In this document: in pieces, positions 42,847 through 53,273 of the stretch
How positions within the stretch are numbered: position 1 is the first letter of the stretch
Layout: the number at the start of each line of letters is the position of its first letter
Assembly (NCBI GenBank): GCA_015060485.1
Contig: SUYI01000004.1
Span: 1-64,000, forward strand
Direction: 5' to 3'
From: Prevotella sp.
GTDB lineage: Bacteria > Bacteroidota > Bacteroidia > Bacteroidales > Bacteroidaceae
DNA: 64,000 nt
Program-made: the position numbers and the translations under genes
Notes under the pieces: model-generated
Told to the model about the DNA's origin: nothing
Databases searched by the model: none
What the model saw: the letters and a program-made list of their open reading frames with translations, nothing else

Positions 42847-43566
42847 TTATTTCATCAGTCCTCCGCTGCCAAAGGGGCTGGCGTCGTGGTTCAGGTTTTC
42901 CTCAATCTGTCCGATGATGCCATCCTTAATGTGTACAATCTTGTTGGTCTCGTTGGCCACACCGCTCTCGTGCGTCACCACAACGATGGTCATACCCTCG
43001 TCCTGGTTCAGCTGCTTCAGCAACTGCATCACCTCGACGGAGGTCTTCGAGTCGAGGGCACCCGTGGGCTCATCAGCGAGGATGATCTGCGGTTTCGTAA
43101 TCAGCGCACGGGCAATGGCCACACGCTGTTTCTGTCCACCAGAGAGCTCGTTGGGGTAATGCTCGGCCCAATCCAGCAGTCCTAAGCGCTCCAAGTACTC
43201 CAAAGCAAGGGTGTGTCGCTTTTTACGCGACACCCCTTGGTAGAAAAGTGGCAACTCAACATTTTCTACTGCTGTTTTAAACGAGATGAGATTAAATGAC
43301 TGAAAGATAAAACCTATCATGCGGTTACGATAGTCGGCGGCCTTCGTCTCCGACAGGTTCCAGATGGGAACTCCGTTGAGCTCGTAGGTGCCGGAATCGT
43401 AGTTGTCGAGGATGCCCAGGATGTTCAGGAGTGTTGACTTGCCTGAGCCTGAGGCGCCCATGATGGAGACGAACTCGCCCTTGGCAATGTCGAGGTTGAT
43501 ACCCTTCAACACGTGCAGCGGCTGGGCGCCATGATAGGTCTTGTTGATGTCTTGTAAGTGTATCAT
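42847..43566 (-). CDS. LolD/MacB-type ABC ATPase
   Basis: A 239-residue ATPase: Walker A GASGSGKSTLLN, signature LSGGQKQRVAIARAL, Walker B IILADEPTGALDS, and the switch His in VVVTHESGV. It energises the two MacB-type permeases downstream. It follows the GntR gene by 7 bases. The C terminus (NHDASPFGSGGLMK) is slightly extended. Confidence 0.95.
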   Translation of the reverse strand: MIHLQDINKTYHGAQPLHVLKGINLDIAKGEFVSIMGASGSGKSTLLNILGILDNYDSGTYELNGVPIWNLSETKAADYRNRMIGFIFQSFNLISFKTAVENVELPLFYQGVSRKKRHTLALEYLERLGLLDWAEHYPNELSGGQKQRVAIARALITKPQIILADEPTGALDSKTSVEVMQLLKQLNQDEGMTIVVVTHESGVANETNKIVHIKDGIIGQIEENLNHDASPFGSGGLMK

Positions 43567-43573
43567 ATATCCG

Positions 43574-43945
43574 TTAGACGTCGAAATGATCCAAAAGGTT
43601 GCAAATTTCCACTTTTTTTATGCCTAAAAGTTTCATTTGGCGAAAAAGTTCAGGCAGTTTGTTGTCCATAAACTCGCGTCGACGCTCGTCAAGGATGCGC
43701 TCTTTGGCACCAGGCGTGACAAAATATCCCAAGCCGCGCTTATTATATATAATGTTCGCGCGTGAGAGCTCGTCGTAGGCCTTGACTGCCGTATTGGCAT
43801 TCACCTCGAGCATCACCGCATATTCGCGTACCGAGGGAATGCGGTCGTCATCCTTGTATTTTCCTGCGAGTATCTCATCACAGAGGCGGTCGGCCATCTG
43901 GATGTATATCGCCTTATCGTTAGTAAATGTCATACGTTCAACCAT
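43574..43945 (-). CDS. GntR-family regulator, YtrA type
   Basis: A 123-residue regulator: winged helix with IYIQMADRLCDEILAGKYKD, RIPSVREYAVMLEVNANTAV and RANIIYNKRGLGYFVTPGA, then a short helical dimerisation tail without an effector domain, typical of YtrA-type proteins that control ABC-transporter operons. Its start overlaps the end of the upstream membrane gene by 16 bases. The perfect palindrome GTGTACTA-N6-TAGTACAC at 45733-45754, in front of the operon's first gene, is the likely operator, giving autorepression. That link is inferred from position. Confidence 0.9.
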   Translation of the reverse strand: MVERMTFTNDKAIYIQMADRLCDEILAGKYKDDDRIPSVREYAVMLEVNANTAVKAYDELSRANIIYNKRGLGYFVTPGAKERILDERRREFMDNKLPELFRQMKLLGIKKVEICNLLDHFDV

Positions 43946-44808
43946 TTATTGTTAATAACCTGCATGCGCGTAAACAGCTTGTAGGAAGCCCAATAGAGGA
44001 AGACCGTGAGCAGACAGTGTACCGTGTTAAGAATGTAGAAGGCTGGATGGAAGGTCGTTGTATAGGTAAGTGTCTTCTCATCCCAAGTGCTTGAGATGAA
44101 GTTAAAGCCATCGCCGCTCCAGCTTATCTGGTTCAGAATGATGGTCACCAGGATAACGACGGCGACTATCGTAGCGCTGGTCATCAGGAACTGCTGACGA
44201 CGGAACAACGTGCCGCCAAAGACATAGAGCGAATGGATATAGAATACCACCGTAATGAACATCCAGGCGGACTGCCAATCATCAAAAGCAGCATTCGAGC
44301 CTAATGGTTCGAAAAGTTTAGGAACACCCCAGACGATGATGCGTCCCGTCAGCCAGTCGATGAACACGCGCAGGGCGTCGGCCAGCACGTAGGCGCCAAT
44401 GGTGAGGACAGCCGCCAGCACGACGTAAAGCAACAGGCTGATGACGAACTTCTCCAAATGGCTGACGGGCCACAGCAGATAGGCAGAGCGCGAGCGCGTG
44501 TCCTTCATCTGCGAGAACATGAAACTGGCACAAAACAGCATAGCGATACAGAAGAAGATAATGCCAAATGCTATACTTTTATCAACATGCGAAGTGTAAC
44601 TACTAATCAGTTCATCCATCGTCCAGTCCCCTGCCTCTACCCTTTCGAGCATCGTATTATAAGACCATCCTTGCACACGGGTCCAAAACAGGTTGGCCAT
44701 AAACAGGACGAGCGTATAGATGCCGAAGAGGCGGATCCACGCCTTGCGCGACACCATGAAGGCACACTTCAGTGCCTGTGAGAATCTATTGAAATTAAAA
44801 GTACTCAT
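43930..44808 (-). CDS. Six-helix membrane protein, ABC-2-like permease subunit
   Basis: A 292-residue integral membrane protein with about six hydrophobic segments (ALAFGIIFFCIAMLFCASFM-like IAFGIIFFCIAMLFCASFMF, FVISLLLYVVLAAVLTIGAY, FLMTSATIVAVVILVTIILN). No family motif is certain. Its place directly after an ABC ATPase and before a YtrA-type regulator matches the YtrBC arrangement, in which such proteins form the channel part. It starts 14 bases after the ATPase stop. Confidence 0.75.
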   Translation of the reverse strand: MSTFNFNRFSQALKCAFMVSRKAWIRLFGIYTLVLFMANLFWTRVQGWSYNTMLERVEAGDWTMDELISSYTSHVDKSIAFGIIFFCIAMLFCASFMFSQMKDTRSRSAYLLWPVSHLEKFVISLLLYVVLAAVLTIGAYVLADALRVFIDWLTGRIIVWGVPKLFEPLGSNAAFDDWQSAWMFITVVFYIHSLYVFGGTLFRRQQFLMTSATIVAVVILVTIILNQISWSGDGFNFISSTWDEKTLTYTTTFHPAFYILNTVHCLLTVFLYWASYKLFTRMQVINNKWLNV

Positions 44809-44822
44809 AATCCTAAATTCGT

Positions 44823-45644
44823 TTATTTCGTGATATTCGTGGTTTTATAATTAAATAAGAGTTCGAGGTTCACCTGCGTCTCGGCGTCGCCTTCCTGACG
44901 GCGGCAGATGACGGCATTGCCCTGAAGGGTGGGTTCAGCGTAGAGCACGCTGTCGTCCATCTGCTGGGGCGTGCGGTATGCAAAGCAGTATTCGTTCTGA
45001 ATGTCCTGCATGGAGGCATTCAGCAAGACGGAGCGCTGGTCGAGCATCACGATGTGGTCGAGCATCTGCTCCACGTCGTGCACCTGATGGGTAGAGATGA
45101 CGACGGTACGCTCCTCCGTCATGTGCTGGGCAATAACCTTGCGGAACTGCGACTTCGAGGGGATATCCAATCCGTTGGTCGGCTCGTCCATCAGCAGATA
45201 TTTGGTATTCGTCGCCATAGCGAAGGCAATGTATGCCTTCTTCTTCTGACCCATCGACAACTCATTCAGATGGACGTCGGCAGGTAGTTCGAAGTCGGCC
45301 AGACAGCCCTGCAACACGTCGTCAGAGAAGTTGGGGTAGAAGGGCTTGTAGAGCCTGACGTATTCAGAAAGACGGATGCCGGGCATCTCGAACTCCTCGG
45401 TCACGAGGAACAGGTCGCGCAGCAGTTCCGGCGTCCGCTTATATGCTGCGACAGAATCGCAGCACACCGTACCGCTGACAGGACGCAGCAGGCCCGAGAG
45501 CAGATAAAGCAGCGTCGACTTGCCCGTGCCGTTCTTGCCCAGCAAGCCATAGATACGGTTCTCCTCCAACTGGAGCGAGAACCCGTCGAAGACAAGCGCC
45601 TTCTGGCCCTTGTACCTGAAACTGATGTTTTGTACGTCAATCAT
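44823..45644 (-). CDS. ABC ATPase, YtrB-like
   Basis: A 273-residue ATPase, first gene of the eight-gene operon: GLLGKNGTGKSTLLYLLSG (Walker A), LNELSMGQKKKAYIAFAMA (signature), KYLLMDEPTNGLDIPS (Walker B) and VVISTHQVHDVEQ. It most likely pairs with the membrane protein encoded next. The operon thus holds two separate ABC modules plus a TolC-type exit path. Confidence 0.93.
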   Translation of the reverse strand: MIDVQNISFRYKGQKALVFDGFSLQLEENRIYGLLGKNGTGKSTLLYLLSGLLRPVSGTVCCDSVAAYKRTPELLRDLFLVTEEFEMPGIRLSEYVRLYKPFYPNFSDDVLQGCLADFELPADVHLNELSMGQKKKAYIAFAMATNTKYLLMDEPTNGLDIPSKSQFRKVIAQHMTEERTVVISTHQVHDVEQMLDHIVMLDQRSVLLNASMQDIQNEYCFAYRTPQQMDDSVLYAEPTLQGNAVICRRQEGDAETQVNLELLFNYKTTNITK

Positions 45645-45732
45645 ACTTTTTATTCCTTTTGTTATACGATAAATTGTCTGTTGTTACGAAGCGAATAGGC
45701 CGTTGGTACGAGGCGGATTGCTCAGTGTATCG

Positions 45733-45764
45733 GTGTACTACTCTAATAGTACACTGCAAAGGTA
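45733..45764 (-). promoter_or_regulatory. Promoter and GntR operator of the efflux operon
   Basis: The minus-strand -7 element TACCTTTGC (45764-45756) abuts a perfect palindrome GTGTACTA-CTCTAA-TAGTACAC (45733-45754) that covers the expected start of transcription, the position of a repressor site. The GntR gene lies within the operon it precedes. Confidence 0.75.
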
Positions 45765-45940
45765 AGGCAAATATTCGTTCCCACCAAATTTTTCCGGCAT
45801 TATTTTTCGTTTTAACACGACTTTAACATTTCCACCTTATATTATATATAGGCGACGAAAACGCATAGCAATACTATGGGAGAAGCGCTTCATTTGTTTT
45901 TTGTACCAAATGGTTTTGTTTTCTCTACTCTAAGCATTTT

Positions 45941-46029
45941 ATGTTTCCGGTCGAAGTACATGTGTTTCCGGTGCAGAAACATAAGTTTCCGGAGCGGAAA
46001 CATAAGTCTCCGGTGCAGAAACATAAAAT
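45941..46029. repeat. TTTCCGG / CAGAAACAT word array
   Basis: About seven copies of GTTTCCGG and its partial complement GCAGAAACATAAG or GCGGAAACATAAGT alternate in 89 bases, inside the 45765-46110 gap where no gene is seen. Successive copies can pair with one another. Confidence 0.8.
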
Positions 46030-46110
46030 AGGACAGCAGGTAAAAACAAACCTTCTTAGTTGCAAACAAATGTTAACCGAAGGGCGTTTGTATATTTCTC
46101 TTCAAAAAAC

Positions 46111-46141
46111 TTGATTTTTAAGTGTACAATTACTACCTTTG
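46111..46141 (+). promoter_or_regulatory. Promoter of TPR histidine kinase gene
   Basis: TTG at 46111-46113 and TACCTTTG at 46134-46141, 20 bases apart, about 40 bases before the ATG. Confidence 0.8.
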
Positions 46142-46181
46142 CAGTACGAAAACCATAAACGGTTAACATAGAACTATCAAT

Positions 46182-47975
46182 ATGATAAAATTACGACACA
46201 ACATCGTCACACTATTCATGGCGCTCGCCTGTTTTGCGACCATACCTGCACAAACGCAGGCAAAGGATGATACAGGCGACCGGCTACTTCAGAAAGTACG
46301 CATCACATTCAACCAAAATAACGAACAAGAATTCTACGACGCAGTCGAACATTACGGGAACTATTTATTAAAGAAAGGTGACATCAGCGGCTACTATCTG
46401 AACTGGAAGAATGAAGTATTATACGACGTAAACCATAACCACTTTTATCGCGCAATGCGCAAGACAATGGCCATGCAGAGCGATATGGAGAAGCGCGGAG
46501 CCACAAGCGAGTACTACAAGACGACACACCTACAGGGCATCATCTACTCGCTGCGTGGCAACATCCCCTTGGCCCACCAGTATTTTGAGAATGCACTGAA
46601 ACAGGTGGACCATTCACAGCCCGCCAACCTGATCTCGCTCTACATGGACCTGTCGAACATCGAGATGGACACCCAGCCCGAGGAGGCCATGAAACACCTG
46701 GACCTTGCCATAGAAGTCATCAAGGGCAATGGAGCCAGCTATGAATATAGCGATGCTATTGGCTTCAAGGTCATTGTGGCCTTCGCTATGCGCGACTGGA
46801 AACTGGTGAACGAAGCCTTCGCCGAGTACATGAGGCTACGCAAGAAGCTGGGCCAGGACTTCAGTACCACCTACTACAACTATGCTGTTATTTGCAAGAG
46901 TGCTGCTGACGAACGCTATAGCGACGCCATCAAGCAGACATACGAACTGACCAACACAACAGATATATATAAATTCCAGACGGAAATCTACGAACTGGCA
47001 GGCGACACGAAACAAGCCTTTGAATGCCAGAAACGTTACATGGCCGTCAAGGACTCCGTGAACAACGTCATCATGAGCGAGGAGATGATTGGTTCGGCAA
47101 TAGACCTAAAACACGCTGAGGAACAGCATGATGCCGTAACCAAGAAGAATGAATTGCTGAAATGCATCATTCCCACCGTCATCATCATAGCGCTGATCAT
47201 TGGTTTCCTTATCTATCGCATGAACCGCCTGCGCTATATGCGACGACTGCAGAAGCAGAATCGCGAGCTGCTCATCGCCCGCGACAAATGTCACGAATCA
47301 GAGCGTATGAAAGTAAACTTCCTGAAGAATATGAGCCACGAAATCCGCACGCCGCTGAACGTCATCAGCGGCTATGCACAGATCATCAGCGACCCCAACA
47401 CGCTGATGAGCGACAAGGAACGTGCAGATATGGCCCAGCGTATCACCCACAGCACGCACAGCATTGTCCGTATCGTCGACGAGCTGCTCGACATTTCCGG
47501 TAAGGAGAGCATCCATTTTATGGACAAGACGGATTTGGTGAACTGTAACGACCTGGCCCGCCAAGTGCTGGAGCCCTTTATAGACAAGCCTGGGACTATC
47601 CAGATGATGATAGACGCGCAACTAAAGGAAAGCTTCTGTATCTTGACAAACCGCACTGAAGTAGAAAAGATACTGCACCACCTGTTGGACAACGCGCTGA
47701 AGTTCACCAAACAGGGAACCATTACCCTTTGTACCTATTACGACAAGCAAGACAAGACTGTCTGCTTCAGCGTAACGGATACCGGCTGTGGCGTCAAAGA
47801 GGGTGACGAGGAGAAAATCTTCGAACACTTCTACAAGTCGGATATCTATAAAGAAGGCATCGGACTGGGTCTCTCGCTGGCACGCAGGGTAGCACGTCAA
47901 CTAGGCGGTGACGTTCTGCTCGATAGCGACTACAAGGAGGGAGGTCGTTTCATTTTGAAACTCCCGAAAGAATAG
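46182..47975 (+). CDS. TPR-sensor histidine kinase
   Basis: A 597-residue kinase. Signal peptide (NIVTLFMALACFATIPAQTQA), a periplasmic helical TPR-like region to about residue 325 (HLQGIIYSLRGNIPLAHQYF, MDLSNIEMDTQPEEAMKHLD), one membrane helix (CIIPTVIIIALIIGFLIYRM), then HisKA with the acceptor His386 in NMSHEIRTPLNV and HATPase with LLDNALKFT, DTGCGVKEG and GIGLGLSLARR. No receiver domain. It lies alone with its own promoter and no response regulator nearby. Confidence 0.93.
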   Translation: MIKLRHNIVTLFMALACFATIPAQTQAKDDTGDRLLQKVRITFNQNNEQEFYDAVEHYGNYLLKKGDISGYYLNWKNEVLYDVNHNHFYRAMRKTMAMQSDMEKRGATSEYYKTTHLQGIIYSLRGNIPLAHQYFENALKQVDHSQPANLISLYMDLSNIEMDTQPEEAMKHLDLAIEVIKGNGASYEYSDAIGFKVIVAFAMRDWKLVNEAFAEYMRLRKKLGQDFSTTYYNYAVICKSAADERYSDAIKQTYELTNTTDIYKFQTEIYELAGDTKQAFECQKRYMAVKDSVNNVIMSEEMIGSAIDLKHAEEQHDAVTKKNELLKCIIPTVIIIALIIGFLIYRMNRLRYMRRLQKQNRELLIARDKCHESERMKVNFLKNMSHEIRTPLNVISGYAQIISDPNTLMSDKERADMAQRITHSTHSIVRIVDELLDISGKESIHFMDKTDLVNCNDLARQVLEPFIDKPGTIQMMIDAQLKESFCILTNRTEVEKILHHLLDNALKFTKQGTITLCTYYDKQDKTVCFSVTDTGCGVKEGDEEKIFEHFYKSDIYKEGIGLGLSLARRVARQLGGDVLLDSDYKEGGRFILKLPKE

Positions 47976-48018
47976 CGATGGGCTGTTGGCTATCAGCAAT
48001 TAGCCGTTAGTTGTCGGG

Positions 48019-48909
48019 TTACACTCGCTGGTCAGCTCCCCACATCATTTTCTCACGCAACGTGTGGAAGTACTTCGTTCCCGCGCGCTTAATGACCTGT
48101 ACCCTGTAAGGTGCACGGCGCAAGGTCAGCGTCGTCGTGTCAGGCAACTTCTCGCTGCGTCCGTCCAAAGCCACAAGATAATTCTGCGTACGACTCTCGA
48201 CAGAGAGTTCAATCACCGAATCTTCGCTAATGACAATGGGCCGTACGTTTAGCGAATGAGGAGCCACAGCGGTCAGCGAAAAGACGTGAGTACCAGGCAC
48301 GATGATAGGGCCGCCAACAGATAAAGAATAAGCTGTGGAACCCGTTGGCGTCGACACGACGAGTCCGTCAGCCTGATAGGTGGTCAGCATCTCACCATTT
48401 ATCGTGGTACGAATAGCAATCATCGAGGCGTTGTCGCGCTTCAGGATGGCCACATCGTTCAATGCACAGTTGTAACCCTGCAGCAGCTGGCCGTTCGTTT
48501 CCACCTGAATAACGGCACGCGTGTCGACGGCAAAGTCCTCATCGTGCAAGGCATCGATGGTGTGTTCTATCTCCTGCGCATTGACGTCAGCCAAGAATCC
48601 CAGACGACCCGTATTGATGCCCAGAATGGGAATCTGCTTCATACCCACCACACTGGCCGTACGCAGGAACGTACCGTCACCTCCCATCGAGATGGCGAAG
48701 TCGGCTTCAAACTGGTCGTCGTCGAAGACGTTGACATCCTTCAGCGGCAACTGCTGACCCTCTGTAATAAAGGTATAGAAGTTGCGCTCGATATATGCCT
48801 CTGCCTCGTGCTGAGCCAGACAGGCCAGGATTTTCTGTATGGAAACAGACTTCTTGGGTTGGTAGATATTGCCGAAGATGGCAAACCTAAGTTTTCGCAT
48901 CGTCATCAT
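48019..48909 (-). CDS. nadK: NAD kinase
   Basis: A 296-residue enzyme that phosphorylates NAD to NADP. Motifs: [15 protein letters not shown] (GGDGT), [22 protein letters not shown] with NE/D, and [20 protein letters not shown]. The true start may be MRKLRF (48900) after MMT. It is divergently arranged with pdxJ across overlapping promoters. Convergent with the TPR kinase gene. Confidence 0.95.
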   Translation of the reverse strand: MMTMRKLRFAIFGNIYQPKKSVSIQKILACLAQHEAEAYIERNFYTFITEGQQLPLKDVNVFDDDQFEADFAISMGGDGTFLRTASVVGMKQIPILGINTGRLGFLADVNAQEIEHTIDALHDEDFAVDTRAVIQVETNGQLLQGYNCALNDVAILKRDNASMIAIRTTINGEMLTTYQADGLVVSTPTGSTAYSLSVGGPIIVPGTHVFSLTAVAPHSLNVRPIVISEDSVIELSVESRTQNYLVALDGRSEKLPDTTTLTLRRAPYRVQVIKRAGTKYFHTLREKMMWGADQRV

Positions 48910-48948
48910 TTTTTTTTCTTTTTTCGCTGTTTATTCGCAAATAATTAC

Positions 48949-48970
48949 TATCTTTGCGGTTGCAAAGATA
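48949..48970. promoter_or_regulatory. Palindromic overlapping promoters of nadK and pdxJ
   Basis: TATCTTTGC (plus, 48949-48957) and GCAAAGATA (minus-strand TATCTTTGC, 48970-48962) form a perfect inverted repeat separated by GGTT. The plus element serves pdxJ and the minus element serves nadK. The two starts would lie within about 10 bases and the polymerases would collide, so the promoters may exclude each other. Confidence 0.75.
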
Positions 48971-49009
48971 CGAAATCTTTGTGTAAAAGGTATAAAACGA
49001 AGCAAAAAA

Positions 49010-49723
49010 ATGACGAAACTGAGTGTAAACATCAATAAAATCGCCACTTTGCGCAATGCCCGAGGTGGCAACAACCCCAACGTGCTGGCTGTAGCACGCG
49101 ACGCAGAAATATTTGGTGCTCAGGGCATTACGGTCCATCCACGTCCTGACGAGCGTCACATTCGCTATCAGGATGTGCGCGACATCCGCCCCCTCATCAC
49201 GACAGAATTCAACATCGAGGGAAACCCCATCGATTCGTTCACCGAACTGGTGCTTTCTGTCAAACCCAATCAGGTGACACTGGTTCCTGACGGACACGAC
49301 CAGATTACTTCGAACCACGGGTGGGACACGCTGGAGAACAAGGCATTCCTGACGGACATCTGCAAGACATTCAAGAACGCAGGCATCCGCACCAGCATCT
49401 TTGTCGATGCAGACCCTCGAATGGTCGAGGCAGCCAAAGCGTGCGGTGCCGACCGTGTGGAACTCTATACAGAACCCTACGCTGCTGGCTATCAGGCCAA
49501 TCGCGAGGCGGCTATCGCTCCGTTCATCGCAGCAGCCGAAGAGGCTCGTCGCGTGGGACTGGGCCTCAACGCCGGGCATGACCTGTCGCTCGAAAACCTG
49601 AACTACTATCACCAGCAGATTCCCTGGACAGACGAAGTATCGATTGGGCACGCCCTTATCTGCGACGCGCTCTACTTAGGACTGCGCGAAACCATCAAAC
49701 AGTATTTACAAGCTCTAAAATAA
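49010..49723 (+). CDS. pdxJ: Pyridoxine 5'-phosphate synthase
   Basis: A 237-residue barrel enzyme starting [20 protein letters not shown]. Family motifs: [47 protein letters not shown], and [15 protein letters not shown] with the phosphate-binding end. It condenses 1-deoxyxylulose 5-phosphate with 3-amino-2-oxopropyl phosphate. The frame extends upstream, but the start was set at 49010, after the promoter. Confidence 0.96.
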   Translation: MTKLSVNINKIATLRNARGGNNPNVLAVARDAEIFGAQGITVHPRPDERHIRYQDVRDIRPLITTEFNIEGNPIDSFTELVLSVKPNQVTLVPDGHDQITSNHGWDTLENKAFLTDICKTFKNAGIRTSIFVDADPRMVEAAKACGADRVELYTEPYAAGYQANREAAIAPFIAAAEEARRVGLGLNAGHDLSLENLNYYHQQIPWTDEVSIGHALICDALYLGLRETIKQYLQALK

Positions 49724-49727
49724 GACT

Positions 49728-50294
49728 ATGAAAAAGGTTTATGTATTTTTAGCTGACGGCTTCGAGGATGTCGAGGCCCTCATTCCCATCGACGTATGGC
49801 GTCGTGGAGGAGTAGACGTAACAACTGTGAGCATCAGCGATTTCCCGTTGGTGCGCTCAGCTCATGGTGTGAATATCGAGACTGATATCATGTTTGAACA
49901 AGGAGCGTTCGACGATGCAGACCTCATCTTCCTGCCTGGCGGTATGCCCGGTGCCTCGAATCTATTTGCCCACAAGGGCGTGTGCAAGGCTGTTGTAGAC
50001 CAACACATGGCAGGCAAGAAGGTAGCCGCCATCTGTGCCTCACCCGCTGTCGTACTGGCTCCCCTTGGTATTCTCGAAGGGAAGAAGGCTACCTGCTATC
50101 CTGGTTTTGAGCAAGCATTGGAAGATGCAACTTACACGGGCGATCTCGTGACTGTCGACGGCAACGTTACGACTGGCGAGGGTCCTGCAGCAGCATTCCC
50201 CTTTGCCTACGAACTGCTGAGTCAGCTGATCAATAAGCAGACCGCTGACCAGATTGCCGAGGGCATGCGCTTCAAACACCTGATGGAAAGGTAA
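49728..50294 (+). CDS. DJ-1/PfpI family protein
   Basis: A 188-residue protein with the DJ-1 fold: VYVFLADGFEDVEALIPID, IFLPGGMPGASNLFAHKG, and the nucleophile-elbow Cys in KVAAICASPAVVLAP. The family includes chaperones and deglycases. It starts 4 bases after pdxJ, so the two are probably co-transcribed. Confidence 0.92.
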   Translation: MKKVYVFLADGFEDVEALIPIDVWRRGGVDVTTVSISDFPLVRSAHGVNIETDIMFEQGAFDDADLIFLPGGMPGASNLFAHKGVCKAVVDQHMAGKKVAAICASPAVVLAPLGILEGKKATCYPGFEQALEDATYTGDLVTVDGNVTTGEGPAAAFPFAYELLSQLINKQTADQIAEGMRFKHLMER

Positions 50295-50312
50295 AAAAAT
50301 AAAAAAGTAAAA

Positions 50313-50996
50313 GTGGACTATGTGATCATCGTAGCAGGCGGGAAGGGGCTTCGCATGGGAAGCGACATTCCCAAGCAGTTCCTGCCCATCGGTGGGAAGC
50401 CGGTACTGATGCGGACGCTGGAGCGGTTTCGCCAGTACTCCCCTACCCTGCAAATCATCCTTGTACTTCCTAAAGCACAGCAGGAGTTTTGGAAAAAGTT
50501 GTGTCAGAAACACAACTTCACAGTAGCGTATCAGCTGGCTGACGGCGGTGAGACACGCTTCCATTCTGTACAAAACGGCCTGGCACTGATTCCTGACGAT
50601 GCAGAAGGTGTAGTGGGCGTGCACGACGGTGTCCGTCCTTTCCCCAGCATCGACGTCATTCGCAACTGCTACGAGACAGCCCGCACCGTAAAAGCCGTCA
50701 TTCCCGTCGTACCCGTAGTGGAAACGCTGCGTCACATTTCTCTTACCTCTCACCTCTCACCTCTTACCTCTAAAACTGTTCCTCGCAATGAGTATCGCTT
50801 GGTGCAGACACCGCAATGCTTCGACATTCAGCTGTTGAAAGCTGCTAACCGCCAGCCCTACAACGACGGCTTTACGGACGACGCCAGTGTGGTCGAAGCT
50901 TTTGGCTACGGCATCACCCTCGTCGAAGGCAATCGTGAGAACATCAAGATTACCACTCCTTACGACCTGAAAATCGCTGAAGTGCTGACAGCATGA
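50313..50996 (+). CDS. ispD: 2-C-methyl-D-erythritol 4-phosphate cytidylyltransferase
   Basis: A 227-residue enzyme of the MEP isoprenoid pathway. It starts with GTG at 50313 (GTG GAC TAT GTG), as no ATG fits. Motifs: [29 protein letters not shown] and [15 protein letters not shown]. An in-frame insert of about 13 residues, [13 protein letters not shown], is made of CTCTTACCTC words (50738-50772) just before the conserved VPRN strand. GGTAAAAA-type words (50289-50312) fill the gap after the DJ-1 gene. Overlaps recG by 4 bases. Confidence 0.95.
   Translation: MDYVIIVAGGKGLRMGSDIPKQFLPIGGKPVLMRTLERFRQYSPTLQIILVLPKAQQEFWKKLCQKHNFTVAYQLADGGETRFHSVQNGLALIPDDAEGVVGVHDGVRPFPSIDVIRNCYETARTVKAVIPVVPVVETLRHISLTSHLSPLTSKTVPRNEYRLVQTPQCFDIQLLKAANRQPYNDGFTDDASVVEAFGYGITLVEGNRENIKITTPYDLKIAEVLTA
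50738..50772. repeat. CTCTTACCTC words inside ispD
   Basis: TTCTCTTACCTCTCACCTCT plus CACCTCTTACCTC in frame, encoding [12 protein letters not shown]. They are the reverse complement of the GAGGTAAGA words at 25428 and 36433. Confidence 0.9.
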
Positions 50997-53095
50997 TCTC
51001 CCTGCTCCAACAAGACATCCAATATCTGCCTGGCGTGGGTCCCAACAGGCGTAAGATGCTCGGCGAAGAACTGGGCATCCATACGTTTGGCGACTTGTTG
51101 GAATACTACCCTTACAAGCATGTCGATCGGAGCCGTCTGTACAGCATCAGCGAACTGAACGGCGATATGCCTTTCGTACAGGTGAAAGGGCATATCCTGA
51201 GTTTCGAAACCTTTAAGATGAGTGCCCGCAAAGAACGTGTTGTGGCTCATTTTACCGACGGAAGCGGCAAGGTCATGGACCTGACGTGGTTCAATGGCGG
51301 CAAATATGCCAAGCAGAGCTACACCATCGGAAAGGAATACGTCATTTTCGGACGTCCCAACGTCTATAACGGACGCATCAACGTGACTCACCCTGACATC
51401 GATGCAGCAGAGAAACTGGAGCTGTCGGCGATGGGTATGCAGCCCTACTACAACACGACGGAGAAGATGAAGAAGATGGGGTTAAACTCTCGTTCAGTAG
51501 AGCGCCTTACCAAGACACTCCTCGACGTCATGAAGGAGGCACTGCCAGAAACCCTGCCACCCTTCATTACTGAAAAGCTGCACCTGATGTCGCACGATGA
51601 GGCACTGAGGAAAATCCACTATCCGCAAAATGCCAAAGAACTGGAGCAAGCCCGCGTCCGTCTGAAATTCGAAGAGTTGTTTTATGTGCAGCTCAACATA
51701 TTAAGATATGCCAGCGACCAGCGACGCAAATATCGGGGCTACGTCTTTTCGAAGGTCGGTGACTATTTCAACGAATTCTATCAAGACAATCTGCCCTTCC
51801 AGCTGACGGAAGCACAGAAGCGCGTCATCCGTGAAATCCGCAAGGATATGGGTTCCGGCAAGCAGATGAACCGCTTGCTGCAAGGCGATGTGGGTTCTGG
51901 AAAAACGCTGGTAGCGCTGATGTCGATGCTCATCGCGCTGGACAACGGCTATCAGGCCTGCATCATGGCCCCTACGGAGATCTTGGCCGAGCAGCACCTT
52001 ACGACCATCATGAATTTTCTGGAGGGTATGGACATCCGCGTGGCCCTGTTGACAGGCATCGTAAAAGGCAAGCGTCGACAGGAAATACTCGACGGGCTGC
52101 TCGACGGCACTGTCCAGATTCTCGTAGGTACCCATGCCGTCATTGAAGATACCGTACAGTTTGCCCGCTTAGGCATGGTTGTCGTCGACGAGCAGCACCG
52201 TTTTGGCGTTGCCCAGCGCGCCAAACTTTGGAGTAAGAGCGTGAATCCACCACATGTTCTGGTAATGACAGCAACGCCCATTCCCCGTACCTTGGCAATG
52301 ACACTCTATGGCGACCTCGACGTCAGCGTCATCGACGAACTTCCTCCGGGACGCAAGCCTGTGGTTACCCAACACGTCTTCGACCGTTCGCTGCCTTCGC
52401 TCTACGACGGCATACGGCAACAGATTCACCAAGGGCGCCAGGTGTATATCGTATTCCCCCTTATCGAAGAAAGCGAGAAGATAGACCTTAAGAACCTCGA
52501 GGACGGTTTCCAAGTGTTAACTCAGGTTTTCCCTGAGTTCCGTCTGAGTAAGGTACACGGCAAGATGAAACCTGCTGACAAAGAAGCGGAAATGATGAAG
52601 TTCGTCAATGGCGAGACGCAGATACTTGTTGCCACTACAGTCATCGAAGTCGGTGTCAACGTGCCTAATGCCTCCGTGATGGTCATTCTCGACGCCCAAC
52701 GCTTCGGACTCTCCCAGCTTCACCAGCTCAGAGGACGCGTGGGACGTGGTGCCGACCAGAGCTATTGCATCCTCGTGACAGGATTCCAACTGGCCTCCGA
52801 TACCAAGAAGCGTATCGATATCATGTGCGAGACCAACGACGGCTTCCGCATTGCCGAAGCCGACCTCAAATTGCGCGGACCTGGCGACCTGGAAGGAACC
52901 CAACAGAGCGGTATGGCTTTCGACTTGAAAATAGCCGACATTGCACGCGACGGACAGCTCGTTCAAATGGCTCGCGACGAGGCTCAAATCATCATCGAAG
53001 ACGACCCCACTTGCACGTCAGAACGCTATGCATTGCTGTGGCACCGACTGCGCGAGCTTCGCAAAACAAATATTAATTGGGCGGCTATTTCATAG
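50993..53095 (+). CDS. recG: ATP-dependent DNA helicase RecG
   Basis: A 700-residue helicase. N-terminal wedge/OB domain ([31 protein letters not shown]), then SF2 motifs: [79 protein letters not shown], and the C-terminal [17 protein letters not shown]. It reverses stalled forks and Holliday junctions. Full family length. The ATG overlaps the ispD stop (ATGA). Confidence 0.97.
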   Translation: MISLLQQDIQYLPGVGPNRRKMLGEELGIHTFGDLLEYYPYKHVDRSRLYSISELNGDMPFVQVKGHILSFETFKMSARKERVVAHFTDGSGKVMDLTWFNGGKYAKQSYTIGKEYVIFGRPNVYNGRINVTHPDIDAAEKLELSAMGMQPYYNTTEKMKKMGLNSRSVERLTKTLLDVMKEALPETLPPFITEKLHLMSHDEALRKIHYPQNAKELEQARVRLKFEELFYVQLNILRYASDQRRKYRGYVFSKVGDYFNEFYQDNLPFQLTEAQKRVIREIRKDMGSGKQMNRLLQGDVGSGKTLVALMSMLIALDNGYQACIMAPTEILAEQHLTTIMNFLEGMDIRVALLTGIVKGKRRQEILDGLLDGTVQILVGTHAVIEDTVQFARLGMVVVDEQHRFGVAQRAKLWSKSVNPPHVLVMTATPIPRTLAMTLYGDLDVSVIDELPPGRKPVVTQHVFDRSLPSLYDGIRQQIHQGRQVYIVFPLIEESEKIDLKNLEDGFQVLTQVFPEFRLSKVHGKMKPADKEAEMMKFVNGETQILVATTVIEVGVNVPNASVMVILDAQRFGLSQLHQLRGRVGRGADQSYCILVTGFQLASDTKKRIDIMCETNDGFRIAEADLKLRGPGDLEGTQQSGMAFDLKIADIARDGQLVQMARDEAQIIIEDDPTCTSERYALLWHRLRELRKTNINWAAIS

Positions 53096-53273
53096 GTCGT
53101 TAAGTGTTAAAACACACAAATAAACCTTAAACGATTCGTAATTATTTCTTGATTTTCGTCAAGATTTACTATCTTTGCACCGTTGTTTTTCCTGAACACA
53201 AAGGAAGCGACTCGATAGAGACGCGTTTTACAAGGTGACTTTTAACACCCATAACCAAGAAAATTATAGATTA

